Source: Actinosynnema pretiosum (GTDB taxonomy: Bacteria; Actinomycetota; Actinomycetes; Mycobacteriales; Pseudonocardiaceae). From it: DNA of 64,000 nucleotides. Every line of letters begins with the position of its first letter. Position 1 is the stretch's first letter. Shown one piece after another: positions 1 to 9,663 of this stretch. The translations under genes and the position numbers were made by a program. The stretch spans positions 229,353 to 293,352 of the forward strand of contig NZ_JAMTCF010000013.1 of assembly GCF_024171695.1 (NCBI RefSeq), given 5' to 3'. The notes under the pieces are model-generated. The model did not search any database. It was given only the letters and a program-made list of their open reading frames with translations, and had not been told where the DNA came from.

Positions 1-585
1 GGCGGCGACCTGCACCTCGACGTGGCTCACCACGTTCAAGGCCCAGTCGGGCGCGTTCAACGCGCGCAGCCGCTCCTCCGCCTCGTCCCTCCACCGGCCG
101 CCGCTGGGCCGGAAGGCGTGGCTGATCTGCGACTCCGGGTCCAGCGCCCGCACGTGCCCCTCGACCGGCAGACCGCTGCGCTCCGGGGAGTGCCGGTGGG
201 TGATCAGCGGCAGCGCCCACTCCGTTCCCGGCGGGTAGGTGTCGCCGGTTCCGGCCACCAGTGGTTCGACCAGCCCGGTCGCGAGGGCGACCGGGGGCCT
301 CATCGGGGCGAGCAGGGCGGTCAGGGTGGCCCGGTACGACTCGACCGACTCGCGGCCACCGGCCAGCGCCGCCCCGACCTCCGCCAAGCCCTCCGCGAAC
401 GCCGCGCCCTCCGCCCTCAGGCGCTCCAGCTCGTCGCCCGCCGTGCCCTCGGCGGCGCGCTCCACCAGTGCGAGCATCTCCCCCGCGCACTCGCCTGCGG
501 CTTCCAGGGCGGCAGCGGTGCGCGCGGACAGGGCGAGGACCCGGTCCAGTGCGGCGACGACCTCGGGCAGGGGCACGGCCGACAT
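1..585 (-). CDS. DddA-like (SCP1.201-type) deaminase toxin, 3' end cut by window edge
   Basis: The first 195 residues are visible, reading off the left edge. ATG at 585 starts an Ala/Leu-rich helical N-terminal region (about residues 1-92), a Pro/Gly-rich linker, then a segment ending in SHVEVQVAA where H188 and E190 form an HxE pair. Actinobacterial DddA-like double-stranded-DNA cytidine deaminase toxins have this plan: a helical leader, then a small deaminase fold whose first zinc/catalytic motif is HxE within a HVE(V/G)K-like sequence. The second motif (PCxxC) should lie just outside the window. Family members act in interbacterial conflict or are encoded beside immunity proteins; none is visible here because the downstream side is missing. 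The call rests on architecture and the HxE motif only; an unrelated helical protein of unknown function cannot be excluded. Confidence 0.5.
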   Translation of the reverse strand, partial: MSAVPLPEVVAALDRVLALSARTAAALEAAGECAGEMLALVERAAEGTAGDELERLRAEGAAFAEGLAEVGAALAGGRESVESYRATLTALLAPMRPPVALATGLVEPLVAGTGDTYPPGTEWALPLITHRHSPERSGLPVEGHVRALDPESQISHAFRPSGGRWRDEAEERLRALNAPDWALNVVSHVEVQVAA

Positions 586-655
586 CCTCGGTCGCCCGCG
601 TCATCCAGCAGCCCGGTTCCGCGCGCGATCACCCCATCGTGCGGGCAAGCCGGAA

Positions 656-1360
656 TCAGGACAGGAAGCCCCGCAGCAGGGCCGCCGTGCCCTCCAGGTG
701 TTCCGCCATCGCCCGTCTCGCCTCCTCCGGGTCGCCGCCGAGCACCGCGTCGACCACGCGCGCGTGCTGGTCGTTCGAGTGCGACAGGTTGGGCGGCAGC
801 AGGGGGATTCGGTCCAGCAGGGTGTTCACCCGCATCCGGACGTCCGCGATCGCCGCCGTCAGGGACGGGGAGCCCGCCGCCTCCGCGATCGCCAGGTGCA
901 GCCTGGAGTCCTTGCGGCGGTAGTCCTGGAGGCCCGCCTCGGCGCAGTCCGACCGGCGGGCGCGCAAATCGCGCCTGCGCTCGGGGGACAGGTCCGCGCC
1001 CGCCGCCAGCTCCGCCGCGCCCGCCTCCAGCGCCGCGCGCAGCAGCAGCGCGTCGGACACCTCGCCGGGGACGCCGGACGCTGCGGCGGGCACGGCGCCG
1101 GGGAGGTCCTCGGTCACGAAGGTCCCGCCGTAGCGGCCCCTGCGGGATTCGACGTAGCCGTTGTCCTGCAACGACTTCAGCGCCTCCCGCAGGGTCGCCC
1201 GGCTCACCCCGAGCCGGGCCGCCAGGTCGCGCTCGGCGGGCAGGCGCTCGCCCGGCGGCACGACGCCGAGGCGCACCGCCTGCACCAGGCGCTCCACGGT
1301 CTCCTCGAACGCGTTGCCCGCCCGCACGGGGCGGAACAGCGCGTCGGTCAGCTCGATCAC
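656..1360 (-). CDS. GntR/FadR-type (FCD) transcriptional regulator
   Basis: This 234-residue regulator has an N-terminal winged helix (about residues 28-85, with the recognition segment LPAERDLAARLGVSRATLRE) and a C-terminal all-helical FCD ligand domain containing the usual Asp/His metal-site helices (for example the DSRLHLAIAEAAG segment). FadR-subfamily repressors bind a small acid or amine-derived metabolite. The GTG start at 1360 lies 13 bp after the stop of the SDR gene, so it is the last gene of the minus-strand amine-catabolic operon. It is the obvious candidate regulator of that operon and of the divergent permease; the effector is unknown. No strong ribosome binding site precedes the GTG. 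Confidence 0.9.
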   Translation of the reverse strand: MIELTDALFRPVRAGNAFEETVERLVQAVRLGVVPPGERLPAERDLAARLGVSRATLREALKSLQDNGYVESRRGRYGGTFVTEDLPGAVPAAASGVPGEVSDALLLRAALEAGAAELAAGADLSPERRRDLRARRSDCAEAGLQDYRRKDSRLHLAIAEAAGSPSLTAAIADVRMRVNTLLDRIPLLPPNLSHSNDQHARVVDAVLGGDPEEARRAMAEHLEGTAALLRGFLS

Positions 1361-1373
1361 GTCGCCGACCCGC

Positions 1374-2141
1374 TCACAGCGGGGTCACGTAGGCGCCGGA
1401 GATCCCGCCGTCCACCAGGAAGTTCGACGCCGTCATGAACGACGAGTCGTCGCTCGCCAGGAACGCCACCGCCGCCGCGATCTCCTCCGGCTCGGCGAAC
1501 CTGCCCAGCGGCACGTGGACCAGCCTCCGCGCCGCGCGCTCCGGGTCCTTCGCGAACAGCTCCCTCAGCAGCGGGGTGTTGACCGGTCCGGGGGACAACG
1601 CGTTCACCCGCACGCCCTGCCGCGCGAACTGCACGCCCAGCTCCCGAGTCATCGCCAGCACGCCGCCCTTCGAGGCGGTGTACGAGATCTGCGAGGTGGC
1701 CGCGCCCATGGTCGCCACGAACGACGCCGTGTTGATCACCGACCCCCGGCCGCGCTCGACCATGTGCCCGATGGCGTGCTTGCTGCACAGGTACACCGAC
1801 GTCAGGTTGACCTCCTGCACCCGCCGCCACGCCTCGATCCCGGTGGTCAGGATCGAGTCGTCGTCGGGCGGGGAGATGCCCGCGTTGTTGAACGCCACGT
1901 CCACCGCGCCGTAGGTGTCCACAGTGGTCTGGAACAGCGCCCGGACCTGCTCCTCGTCGGTCACGTCCACCTGGACGAACAGCCCGCCGACGGACTCCGC
2001 CGCCGCCTTGCCCGCCTCCGCGTCCACGTCCGCCACGACGACCTTCGCGCCCTCGGCCGCCAACCGGCGCGCCGAGGCCAGCCCGATGCCGCTGCCGCCA
2101 CCGGTGATCACCGCGACCCGGTCCTGGAGTCGTTCGACCAT
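1374..2141 (-). CDS. short-chain dehydrogenase/reductase (SDR)
   Basis: The 255-residue classical SDR shows the NAD(P) motif TGGGSGIG (residues 13-20), NNAG (85-88), and the catalytic S140-Y154-K158 triad, ending in the usual FLVDGG segment. D38-V39-D40 after the second strand (VVVADVD) suggests NAD rather than NADP. Substrate cannot be read from sequence. It sits between the aldehyde dehydrogenase (60 bp upstream) and the GntR regulator (13 bp downstream). An SDR is also found near the Streptomyces gamma-glutamylethanolamide synthetase (GlnA4) locus, so oxidation of an alcohol intermediate such as the gamma-glutamylated amino alcohol is a reasonable inference. Confidence 0.88.
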   Translation of the reverse strand: MVERLQDRVAVITGGGSGIGLASARRLAAEGAKVVVADVDAEAGKAAAESVGGLFVQVDVTDEEQVRALFQTTVDTYGAVDVAFNNAGISPPDDDSILTTGIEAWRRVQEVNLTSVYLCSKHAIGHMVERGRGSVINTASFVATMGAATSQISYTASKGGVLAMTRELGVQFARQGVRVNALSPGPVNTPLLRELFAKDPERAARRLVHVPLGRFAEPEEIAAAVAFLASDDSSFMTASNFLVDGGISGAYVTPL

Positions 2142-2201
2142 GCCCTGCTCTCCCTTTGATCCCAGCGCCGGAACCCTAGGCCAGGCCCGGCGAGCACACC
2201 G

Positions 2202-3556
<1,355 letters not shown>

Positions 3557-3560
<4 letters not shown>

Positions 3561-4258
3561 GTCCCGCTCCCCTTCGCCGCCACGACAAGCGCTCCGAACA
3601 GCCGCAGGTCGTCGGACGCGACCTCCGGGTGGTACTGGACGCCGACCGCGAACGCGGCGGTCGGCAGCTCCACCGCCTCCACGACCCCGTCCGCCGCGCG
3701 CGCCACCACGACCAGCCCGGCGCCGAGCACGTCGACCGCCTGGTGGTGGTGGCACCGCACGGTCGCCGACTCGCCGAGCGCGGTGCCCAGGGCGCTGCGC
3801 GGGTCGACGGTCAGCTCGACGTCCGCGAACACGCCCGGCGCCGGGTTGTGCCCGTCCACGTGCTGCGCCAGCGCGCCGCCGAGGACGGCGTTGAGCACCT
3901 GCATCCCCCGGCACACCCCGAGCAGCGGCAGGTCGAGCTCCAGCGCGGCGCGGGCCAGCGCGAACTCGGTCGCGTCCCGGTCGGGCCGTGCCGGGCCGGT
4001 GCGCTCGTCGCGCTCGCGCCCGTAGGTCGCCGGGTCGAGGTCCGCGCCGCCCGCGAGCACCAGGCCGTCCAGGAAGCCGATCGACCCGGCGTCCCAGTCG
4101 CCGACCGGGGGCAGCAGCACGGGGTTGCCGCCCGCGCGCCAGACCTGGTCCAGGTACTCGCGGTGCAGCACGGCGGCCGGGACGTCCCAGACGCCGAACG
4201 CCGCGCGCTCCAGGTAGGTGGAGACGCCGATGAGCGGCCTAGAGCCTCTCGAAGCCAC
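3557..4258 (-). CDS. gamma-glutamyl-GABA hydrolase-like class I amidotransferase (PuuD family)
   Basis: The 233-residue protein belongs to the peptidase C26/PuuD family. The nucleophile elbow GVCRGMQ places Cys at 116, and the QYHPE motif supplies H210 and E212, completing the triad. These enzymes hydrolyse the gamma-glutamyl amide after the amine has been oxidised, releasing glutamate. The GTG start at 4258 overlaps the 3' end of the glutamine-synthetase-like gene by 20 bp, and its own stop overlaps the ALDH start (GTGA), so the three genes are tightly coupled. Together they make a ligase-oxidation-hydrolase cycle of the Puu type. Confidence 0.88.
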
Positions 4259-5588
4259 GCGCCCGCTCCCAGTCGGTGATCGTCGAGTTGTAGGCGGCCA
4301 GCTCCACGCGGGCGGCGTTGAGGTAGTGGTCGACCACCTCGTCGCCGAACGCGGCGCGGGCCGTGGCGCTGCCGTCGAGCAGCGCGGCCGACTCGTGCAG
4401 GGTGGTGGGCACGGTCGGCAGGTCGGCGGCGTAGGCGTTGCCGGTGAACTCCTCGGGCAGCTCCAGCTCGTTCTCCAGCCCGTGCAGCCCGGCGGCGATG
4501 AGCGCGGCGAGCGCCAGGTACGGGTTGACGTCGCCGCCGGGGACCCGGTTCTCGAACCGCAGGCCGCCGCCGTGGCCGACCACGCGCAGCGCGCACGTGC
4601 GGTTGTCCCGGCCCCAGGCGACCGAGGTCGGCGCGAAGCTGCCCTGCGCGTAGCGCTTGTAGGAGTTCACGTTCGGGGCGAGGAAGTAGGTGAACTCGCG
4701 CAGGCACGCGAGCTGCCCGGCGAGGAAGTGCCGCATCAGCGCGGACATGCCGTGCTCGGCGTCCTCGTCGGCGAACGCGGGTGAGCCGTCCTCGGTCTGC
4801 AGGGACAGGTGCACGTGGCAGGAGTTGCCCTCGCGCTCGTTGTACTTGGCCATGAAGGTGAGCGACTTGCCGTGCTGCGCCGCGATCTCCTTGGCGCCGG
4901 TCTTGTAGACGCTGTGGTTGTCGCAGGTCAGCAGCGCCTCGTCGTACCGGAAGGTGATCTCGTGCTGGCCGGGGTTGCACTCGCCCTTGGCGCCCTCGAC
5001 GCGCAGCCCGGCGCCCGCCATGTGGTTGCGGATGTCGCGCAGCAGCGGCTCGATCCGGCCGGTGCCCAGCAGCGAGTAGTCGACGTTGTACTGGTTGGCC
5101 GGGGTGAGGTCGCGGTAGCCGCTGGACCAGGCCTGCTCGTAGGTGTCGTTGAAGACGATGAACTCCAGCTCGGTGCCCGCGAACGCGCGCAGCCCGCGCT
5201 CGGCGAGCCGGTCGAGCTGGTGGCGCAGCACCTGGCGCGGGGACACCGGGACCGGGTCGCCGCCGGTGGTCTCCACGTCGCACAGCACGAGCGCGGTGGC
5301 CGGGTGCCAGGGGACGCGGCGCAGCGTCGCGAGGTCGGGGCGCATGACCAGGTCGCCGTAGCCGCTGTCCCAGGAGGACGAGGCGTAGCCGGGCACGGTG
5401 TTCATCTCGACGTCCACCGCCAGCAGGTAGTCGCAGCCCTCGGCGGCGTGCTCCAGCACTTCGTCCACGAAGTAGCGGGCGGTGCAGCGCTTGCCCTGCA
5501 GGCGGCCCTGCATGTCCACTACCGCCACGAGGACGGTGTCGACCTCGCCGGTGGCGACCAGCTCGCGCAACTCCTCGACGGTGAGCAT
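4239..5588 (-). CDS. glutamine-synthetase-like gamma-glutamyl-amine ligase (GlnA4/PuuA type)
   Basis: The protein (449 residues from ATG 5588) is a class I glutamine synthetase fold with beta-grasp and catalytic domains, including ELEFIVFN, GECNPGQHEI, CHVHLSL and a late RFENR glutamate/metal segment. It lacks the C-terminal adenylylation region of true GlnA. Such GlnA3/GlnA4/PuuA proteins ligate glutamate to polyamines or ethanolamine using ATP. An ATG also occurs at 5594, but GGAGG lies one base before it and about seven before ATG 5588, so 5588 is preferred. It is first gene of a five-gene operon and divergent from an ethanolamine-type permease, which favours ethanolamine as substrate; putrescine is the alternative. 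Confidence 0.88.
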   Translation of the reverse strand: MLTVEELRELVATGEVDTVLVAVVDMQGRLQGKRCTARYFVDEVLEHAAEGCDYLLAVDVEMNTVPGYASSSWDSGYGDLVMRPDLATLRRVPWHPATALVLCDVETTGGDPVPVSPRQVLRHQLDRLAERGLRAFAGTELEFIVFNDTYEQAWSSGYRDLTPANQYNVDYSLLGTGRIEPLLRDIRNHMAGAGLRVEGAKGECNPGQHEITFRYDEALLTCDNHSVYKTGAKEIAAQHGKSLTFMAKYNEREGNSCHVHLSLQTEDGSPAFADEDAEHGMSALMRHFLAGQLACLREFTYFLAPNVNSYKRYAQGSFAPTSVAWGRDNRTCALRVVGHGGGLRFENRVPGGDVNPYLALAALIAAGLHGLENELELPEEFTGNAYAADLPTVPTTLHESAALLDGSATARAAFGDEVVDHYLNAARVELAAYNSTITDWERARGFERL

Positions 5589-5709
5589 CCGCATCCCTCC
5601 AAAGGTATGTCAGCGAGCCATTGGCGGCCCATCTTGACACCATCGAGTGAGCCACGCCACCGTTGATCCCCCATTAAAAGGATCACTGCTAGCCCATTGG
5701 GGAGCGCAG

Positions 5710-7125
5710 ATGGCCAAGCGTGTCGAGTACGAGGAAGTCGGCGGGGACTACCTGGAGCAGCGGCAGCTCAAGCGGGGCGCCGCAGGCTGGGTGCTGCTGG
5801 CCGGGCTGGGCGTGTCGTACGTGATCTCGGGTGACTTCGCCGGGTGGAACTTCGGCCTGGCGCAGGGCGGTTGGGGCGGGCTGGTCATCGCGACCGCGCT
5901 GATGGCCACGATGTACACCTGCATGGCGCTGGGACTGGCGGAGCTGGCGGCGGCGCTGCCGGTGGCCGGGGCGGGGTACGGGTTCGCGCGGCGCGCGCTG
6001 GGGCCGCTGGGCGGGTTCGCGACCGGGATCGCGATCCTGATCGAGTACGCGATCGCGCCCGCCGCGATCGCGGTGTTCATCGGCGGGTACGTCGAGACGC
6101 TGGGGCTGTTCGGGCTGACCAGCTCGTGGCCGGTGTACCTGGTGTGCTTCCTGGTGTTCGTCGGCGTGCACCTGTACGGGGTCGGCGAGGCGCTGCGGCT
6201 GATGCTGGTCATCACCGGGGTCGCCGTGGTCGCGCTGGTGGCGTTCGTGGCCGGGATGATCCCGAGGTTCGACTCGGCGAAGCTGTTCGACGTCGTCGAG
6301 GGCGACGGGTTCCTGCCGTTCGGGTTCGCCGGGGTGCTGGGCGCGCTGGTGTACGGGATCTGGTTCTTCCTGGCCGTGGAGGGCGTGCCGCTGGCCGCCG
6401 AGGAGGCGCGGGACCCGAAGAGGGACATGCCGCGCGGGATCATGGCCGCGATGGCGGTGCTGCTGGTGTTCGCGGCGGCGATCCTGGTGCTGGCGCCGGG
6501 CGGGGCGGGCGCGGAGGCGCTGCGCGCGTCGGACAACCCGCTGCCGGACGCGGTGCGCGCGGCGTACGGCGGCGACACCTGGCTGGCGCAGGTGGTCAAC
6601 TACGTGGGGCTGGCCGGGCTGGTCGCGAGCTTCTTCTCGATCATCTTCGCCTACTCGCGGCAGCTGTTCGCGCTCTCCCGCGCCGGGTACCTGCCGCGCT
6701 GGCTCTCGCGCACCGGGCGGCGCAAGACGCCCTACCTGGCGCTGATCGTGCCCGGTGCGATCGGGTTCACGCTCGCCTCGATCACGCGGGACGGCGCGCT
6801 GCTGATCAACATCGCGGTGTTCGGGGCGGCGCTGTCGTACGTGCTGATGACCGCCTCGCACATCGTGCTGCGGGTGCGCGAGCCCGAGCTGGAGCGTCCT
6901 TACCGGACGCCGGGCGGGGCGGTCACGACCGGCGTCGCGCTCGTGCTGGCGGTCGCGGCGGTGGTCGCGACGTTCTTCGTGGACCGGTTCGCGGCGGGGA
7001 TCACCGCCGGGATCGTGGTGATCGCGCTGGCCTACTTCTGGTTCTACAGCAGACATCACCTGGTAGCCGCCGCCCCCGAGGAGGAGTTCGACGCAATAGC
7101 ACGTGCGGAGCAAGAACTGGACTGA
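5710..7125 (+). CDS. eat: ethanolamine-permease-like amino acid/amine transporter (APC family)
   Basis: This APC-superfamily permease (about 471 residues) has roughly 12 hydrophobic segments and the segment VLLAGLGVSYVISGDFAGWN typical of the ethanolamine permease (Eat) family. It should import the amine handled by the divergent glutamylation operon. The open frame extends back to a GTG at 5647, but ATG 5710 has GGGGAG eight bases upstream and gives the usual N-terminus just before the conserved YLEQRQL segment, so I start it there. The 121-bp intergenic region carries a TTGACA at 5634-5639 as a possible -35 element. The last 25 residues are charged and cytosolic. Confidence 0.88.
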   Translation: MAKRVEYEEVGGDYLEQRQLKRGAAGWVLLAGLGVSYVISGDFAGWNFGLAQGGWGGLVIATALMATMYTCMALGLAELAAALPVAGAGYGFARRALGPLGGFATGIAILIEYAIAPAAIAVFIGGYVETLGLFGLTSSWPVYLVCFLVFVGVHLYGVGEALRLMLVITGVAVVALVAFVAGMIPRFDSAKLFDVVEGDGFLPFGFAGVLGALVYGIWFFLAVEGVPLAAEEARDPKRDMPRGIMAAMAVLLVFAAAILVLAPGGAGAEALRASDNPLPDAVRAAYGGDTWLAQVVNYVGLAGLVASFFSIIFAYSRQLFALSRAGYLPRWLSRTGRRKTPYLALIVPGAIGFTLASITRDGALLINIAVFGAALSYVLMTASHIVLRVREPELERPYRTPGGAVTTGVALVLAVAAVVATFFVDRFAAGITAGIVVIALAYFWFYSRHHLVAAAPEEEFDAIARAEQELD

Positions 7126-7224
7126 TCCCGCACGGAGAGTCGCGAAGAATCATCACATCGTGAGGTCGCCGTTCAACCTGCTTTCGGGAACCCCTGGGTG
7201 TCGGGAACTGCACGAGGAGGAGGC

Positions 7225-7920
7225 ATGGCAATGACGCACAGGACGCTCGCGGCAGGGGCGGCCATCGCGGCGCTGTTCGCCGCGGCGGGGTTCGCGGTGG
7301 CCGCGCCCGCCACCACCGCCCCCAGCTACGAGGAGCAGGTGCGGCAGCTGACGAACCAGGAGCGGGTGGCGGGCGGTTGCCCGGCGCTGGCCTGGAACGA
7401 CAAGCTCGCCGCCGCGGCCAAGGGCCACAACGACGAGATGGCCAAGACGGACACCCTCAGCCACACCGGCAAGGACGGGAGCAACCCCTCCCAGCGCATC
7501 GACCGCGCCGGGTACGACTGGCAGACCATCGGGGAGAACGTCGCGTTCGGGCAGAAGACGCCCGCCGAGGTGGTGAGGGCCTGGATGAACAGCCCGGTCC
7601 ACAAGGCGAACATCATGAACTGCGCCTACCTGGACCTCGGCGTCGCCTACGCGCCGGACAAGAAGAACCGGCCGTACTGGACGCAGAACTTCGGGACGCT
7701 CCACGGCGTGCAGGCCGGGACGGCGAAGCCGACCACCACGACGGCGAAGCCGACCACGACCACGGCGAAGCCGGCCACCACGACCAAACCCGCCACCGCC
7801 ACGGCCACGAAACCGGCCACGGCGACCAAACCGGCGACGGGGGCCTCGGTGAAACCCACCAGGCCCCGCGACGACCTGGGAGCGGACGACGACCTGGGAG
7901 CGGACCCGGAACCGGAGTGA
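7225..7920 (+). CDS. secreted CAP/SCP-domain protein with Thr-Lys-Pro-rich tail
   Basis: The 231-residue protein starts at ATG 7225 with GGAGG just upstream. It has a signal peptide (about residues 1-31, ending AVA-AP), then a CAP/SCP domain with the landmark segments IGENVAFG and HKANIMN and the preceding AWMNSPVH. Bacterial CAP proteins are extracellular and mostly of unknown activity. After the domain comes a low-complexity tail of TTTTAKP and ATKPAT units that looks like a cell-wall-spanning linker, ending in a repeated DDLGAD acidic motif. There is no LPxTG sorting signal. It is monocistronic, followed by a strong hairpin at 7974-8003. Confidence 0.88.
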   Translation: MAMTHRTLAAGAAIAALFAAAGFAVAAPATTAPSYEEQVRQLTNQERVAGGCPALAWNDKLAAAAKGHNDEMAKTDTLSHTGKDGSNPSQRIDRAGYDWQTIGENVAFGQKTPAEVVRAWMNSPVHKANIMNCAYLDLGVAYAPDKKNRPYWTQNFGTLHGVQAGTAKPTTTTAKPTTTTAKPATTTKPATATATKPATATKPATGASVKPTRPRDDLGADDDLGADPEPE

Positions 7921-7973
7921 GCGGCCGGTCCGGGCCGAGCGGCTGACCGGCCGCAGGACTTGAGCACGGGAGA

Positions 7974-8003
7974 CCCGCCCCGCCGGCGAACCGGCGGGGC
8001 GGG
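7974..8003 (+). terminator. strong GC hairpin after the CAP-protein gene
   Basis: A perfect 13-bp inverted repeat (7974-7986 with 7991-8003) closes a CGAA loop. It lies 54 bp after the CAP gene stop and 50 bp before the next start. There is no U-tract, as is common for actinobacterial terminators. Confidence 0.7.
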
Positions 8004-8052
8004 CCGCTGCCGGGAGCCGGTGGGCGGGCGGCGGTGCCGGCAGGATCGGTCC

Positions 8053-8913
8053 GTGAGCGACATTCAGCGCGTGGGTGTGGTAGGTGGCGGGTTGATGGGC
8101 GCGGGCATCGCCGAGGTGTGCGCCAGGGCCGGGGTCGACGTGGTCGTCCGGGAGGTCTCGGCGCAGGCGGCCGACGCGGCCCGCGAGCGGGTCTCCGGGT
8201 CGCTGGAGCGGGCCGTGGGGCGCGGCAAGCTGGACGCCGGGGAGCGGGACGCTGCGCTGGGCAGGCTGCGGTTCACCACCGGGGTCGGCGACCTCGCGGA
8301 CCGGGACCTGGTCGTGGAGGCGGTCGCCGAGCAGGAGGCGGTCAAGGCTCGGGTGTTCGCCGAGCTGGACGAGGTGGTCGAGCGGCCCGACGCGATCCTG
8401 GCGTCCAACACCTCCTCCATCCCGATCACCCGGCTCGGGCGGGCGACGAAGCGGCCAGAGCAGGTCGTCGGCATCCACTTCTTCAACCCGGTGCCGGTGC
8501 TCAAGCTGGTGGAGCTGGTGCCGTCGATGCTGACCGGCGCGGACGTGCTGGAGCGCGCCGAGGCGTTCGCGGTGGGCGTGCTGGGCAAGCAGGTGATCCG
8601 GGCGAGCGACCGGGCCGGGTTCGTGGTGAACGCGCTGCTGGTGCCGTACCTGCTGTCCGCGATCCGGATGGTCGAGTCCGGGTTCGCCACGGCCGAGGAC
8701 GTGGACAGCGGCATGGTGCTGGGCTGCGCGCATCCGATGGGCCCGCTGCGGCTGGCGGACCTGATCGGGCTGGACACGGTGAAGGCGATCGCGGACTCGC
8801 TGTACGAGGAGCACAAGGAGCCGCTGCACGCCGCTCCCCCGCTGCTGCTGCGCATGGTGGACGCCGGGCTGCTGGGCAAGAAGAGCGGGCGCGGGTTCCA
8901 CGACTACCGCTGA
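8053..8913 (+). CDS. fadB2: 3-hydroxybutyryl-CoA dehydrogenase (FadB2-like)
   Basis: The protein is 286 residues, the same length as mycobacterial FadB2. It has the NAD motif VVGGGLMGAGIAE near the N-terminus, the SNTSSIPIT segment and catalytic-His motif HFFNPVPVLKLVE, and a C-terminal 3HCDH dimerisation domain ending KKSGRGFHDYR. It oxidises (S)-3-hydroxybutyryl-CoA to acetoacetyl-CoA with NAD(P), in fatty acid or PHB/butyrate metabolism. The start is GTG 8053, judged from the N-terminus needed for the Rossmann fold; AGGAT lies upstream. Neighbours give no operon context: a terminator lies before it and a convergent gene after. Confidence 0.92.
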   Translation: MSDIQRVGVVGGGLMGAGIAEVCARAGVDVVVREVSAQAADAARERVSGSLERAVGRGKLDAGERDAALGRLRFTTGVGDLADRDLVVEAVAEQEAVKARVFAELDEVVERPDAILASNTSSIPITRLGRATKRPEQVVGIHFFNPVPVLKLVELVPSMLTGADVLERAEAFAVGVLGKQVIRASDRAGFVVNALLVPYLLSAIRMVESGFATAEDVDSGMVLGCAHPMGPLRLADLIGLDTVKAIADSLYEEHKEPLHAAPPLLLRMVDAGLLGKKSGRGFHDYR

Positions 8914-8963
8914 GCGCCCGCCCTGCGGCGGCCCCCTCGGCGTCCCCACCCCACGGCGGCCGG

Positions 8964-9548
8964 TCAGAGCAGGCCGGCCGCCGCGAACATGCGGGCGTAG
9001 ATCCCGCGCAGCACGGACTCCTTGCGCCGGTTGTAGTCCATGACCGTGCCGCCGCCGGGAACCGCCGCGCGCTTGGCCTCGGCGTAGCGGTCCCGCTCGT
9101 CCGGGTGGGCGATCAGCCAGTCCCGGAACATCCGGTGCCTGATCACCTCGGGGCAGTCCGGGCCGAAGACGTGCAGGTTCGCCCTCGGCTCGGCGAGCCG
9201 GAAGCAGCGGTGCTCGTGGAACGAGGGCTCCCGCACGGTCAGCACGTAGCCGAGGGCCTCCAGGGCGGGCACGTAGGCGGCCTCGTCGGTCGGGTCGGCC
9301 ACCGTGACGTCGACGTCGACGACGTCCTTGGCGGCCAGCCCCGGCACCGAGGTGGAGCCGACGTGCTCGACGTCCAGGGCGACCCCGCCGAGCGCGGCGC
9401 GGACGTCCCGCTCCAGCTCGGCGTACCGGGCGGGCCACGCCGGGTCGTACGGGGCGATGACGACCGCCTCCGGCTGCGGCGCGCCCTGGACCCAGGGGTT
9501 CTCCTCGGCGGGCTCGTGGTGGCGGGTGATCTCCTCGGCGCTGGGCAT
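8964..9548 (-). CDS. GrpB family nucleotidyltransferase-fold protein
   Basis: This 194-residue member of the GrpB/UPF0157 family has the nucleotidyltransferase signature HVGSTSVPGL followed by DVDV (residues about 77-97), where the GS pair and paired Asp residues match the polymerase-beta-type active site. GrpB proteins in actinomycetes are widespread; their substrate is not settled, although some are linked to CoA/pantetheine or antibiotic modification. It is convergent with fadB2 and is 115 bp upstream of the DMATS gene's 3' end in the same orientation, without evidence of an operon. Confidence 0.85.
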   Translation of the reverse strand: MPSAEEITRHHEPAEENPWVQGAPQPEAVVIAPYDPAWPARYAELERDVRAALGGVALDVEHVGSTSVPGLAAKDVVDVDVTVADPTDEAAYVPALEALGYVLTVREPSFHEHRCFRLAEPRANLHVFGPDCPEVIRHRMFRDWLIAHPDERDRYAEAKRAAVPGGGTVMDYNRRKESVLRGIYARMFAAAGLL

Positions 9549-9663
9549 CCGGGAACCGTAGCGCGCCCCGGACCGGCGCGGTGCGCACGACGGCGGGTCC
9601 CGGCCCCGGCGGGAGCTGCGGGATCACGAAGCGCCGGGCGCGGTCCCGCCGGGCCTGCCGGGG

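Noticed and set aside
5647..5709. GTG 5647 as start of the permease
   Set aside because: ATG 5710 has a strong ribosome binding site and the extra residues are not permease-like; the region fits a promoter/leader.
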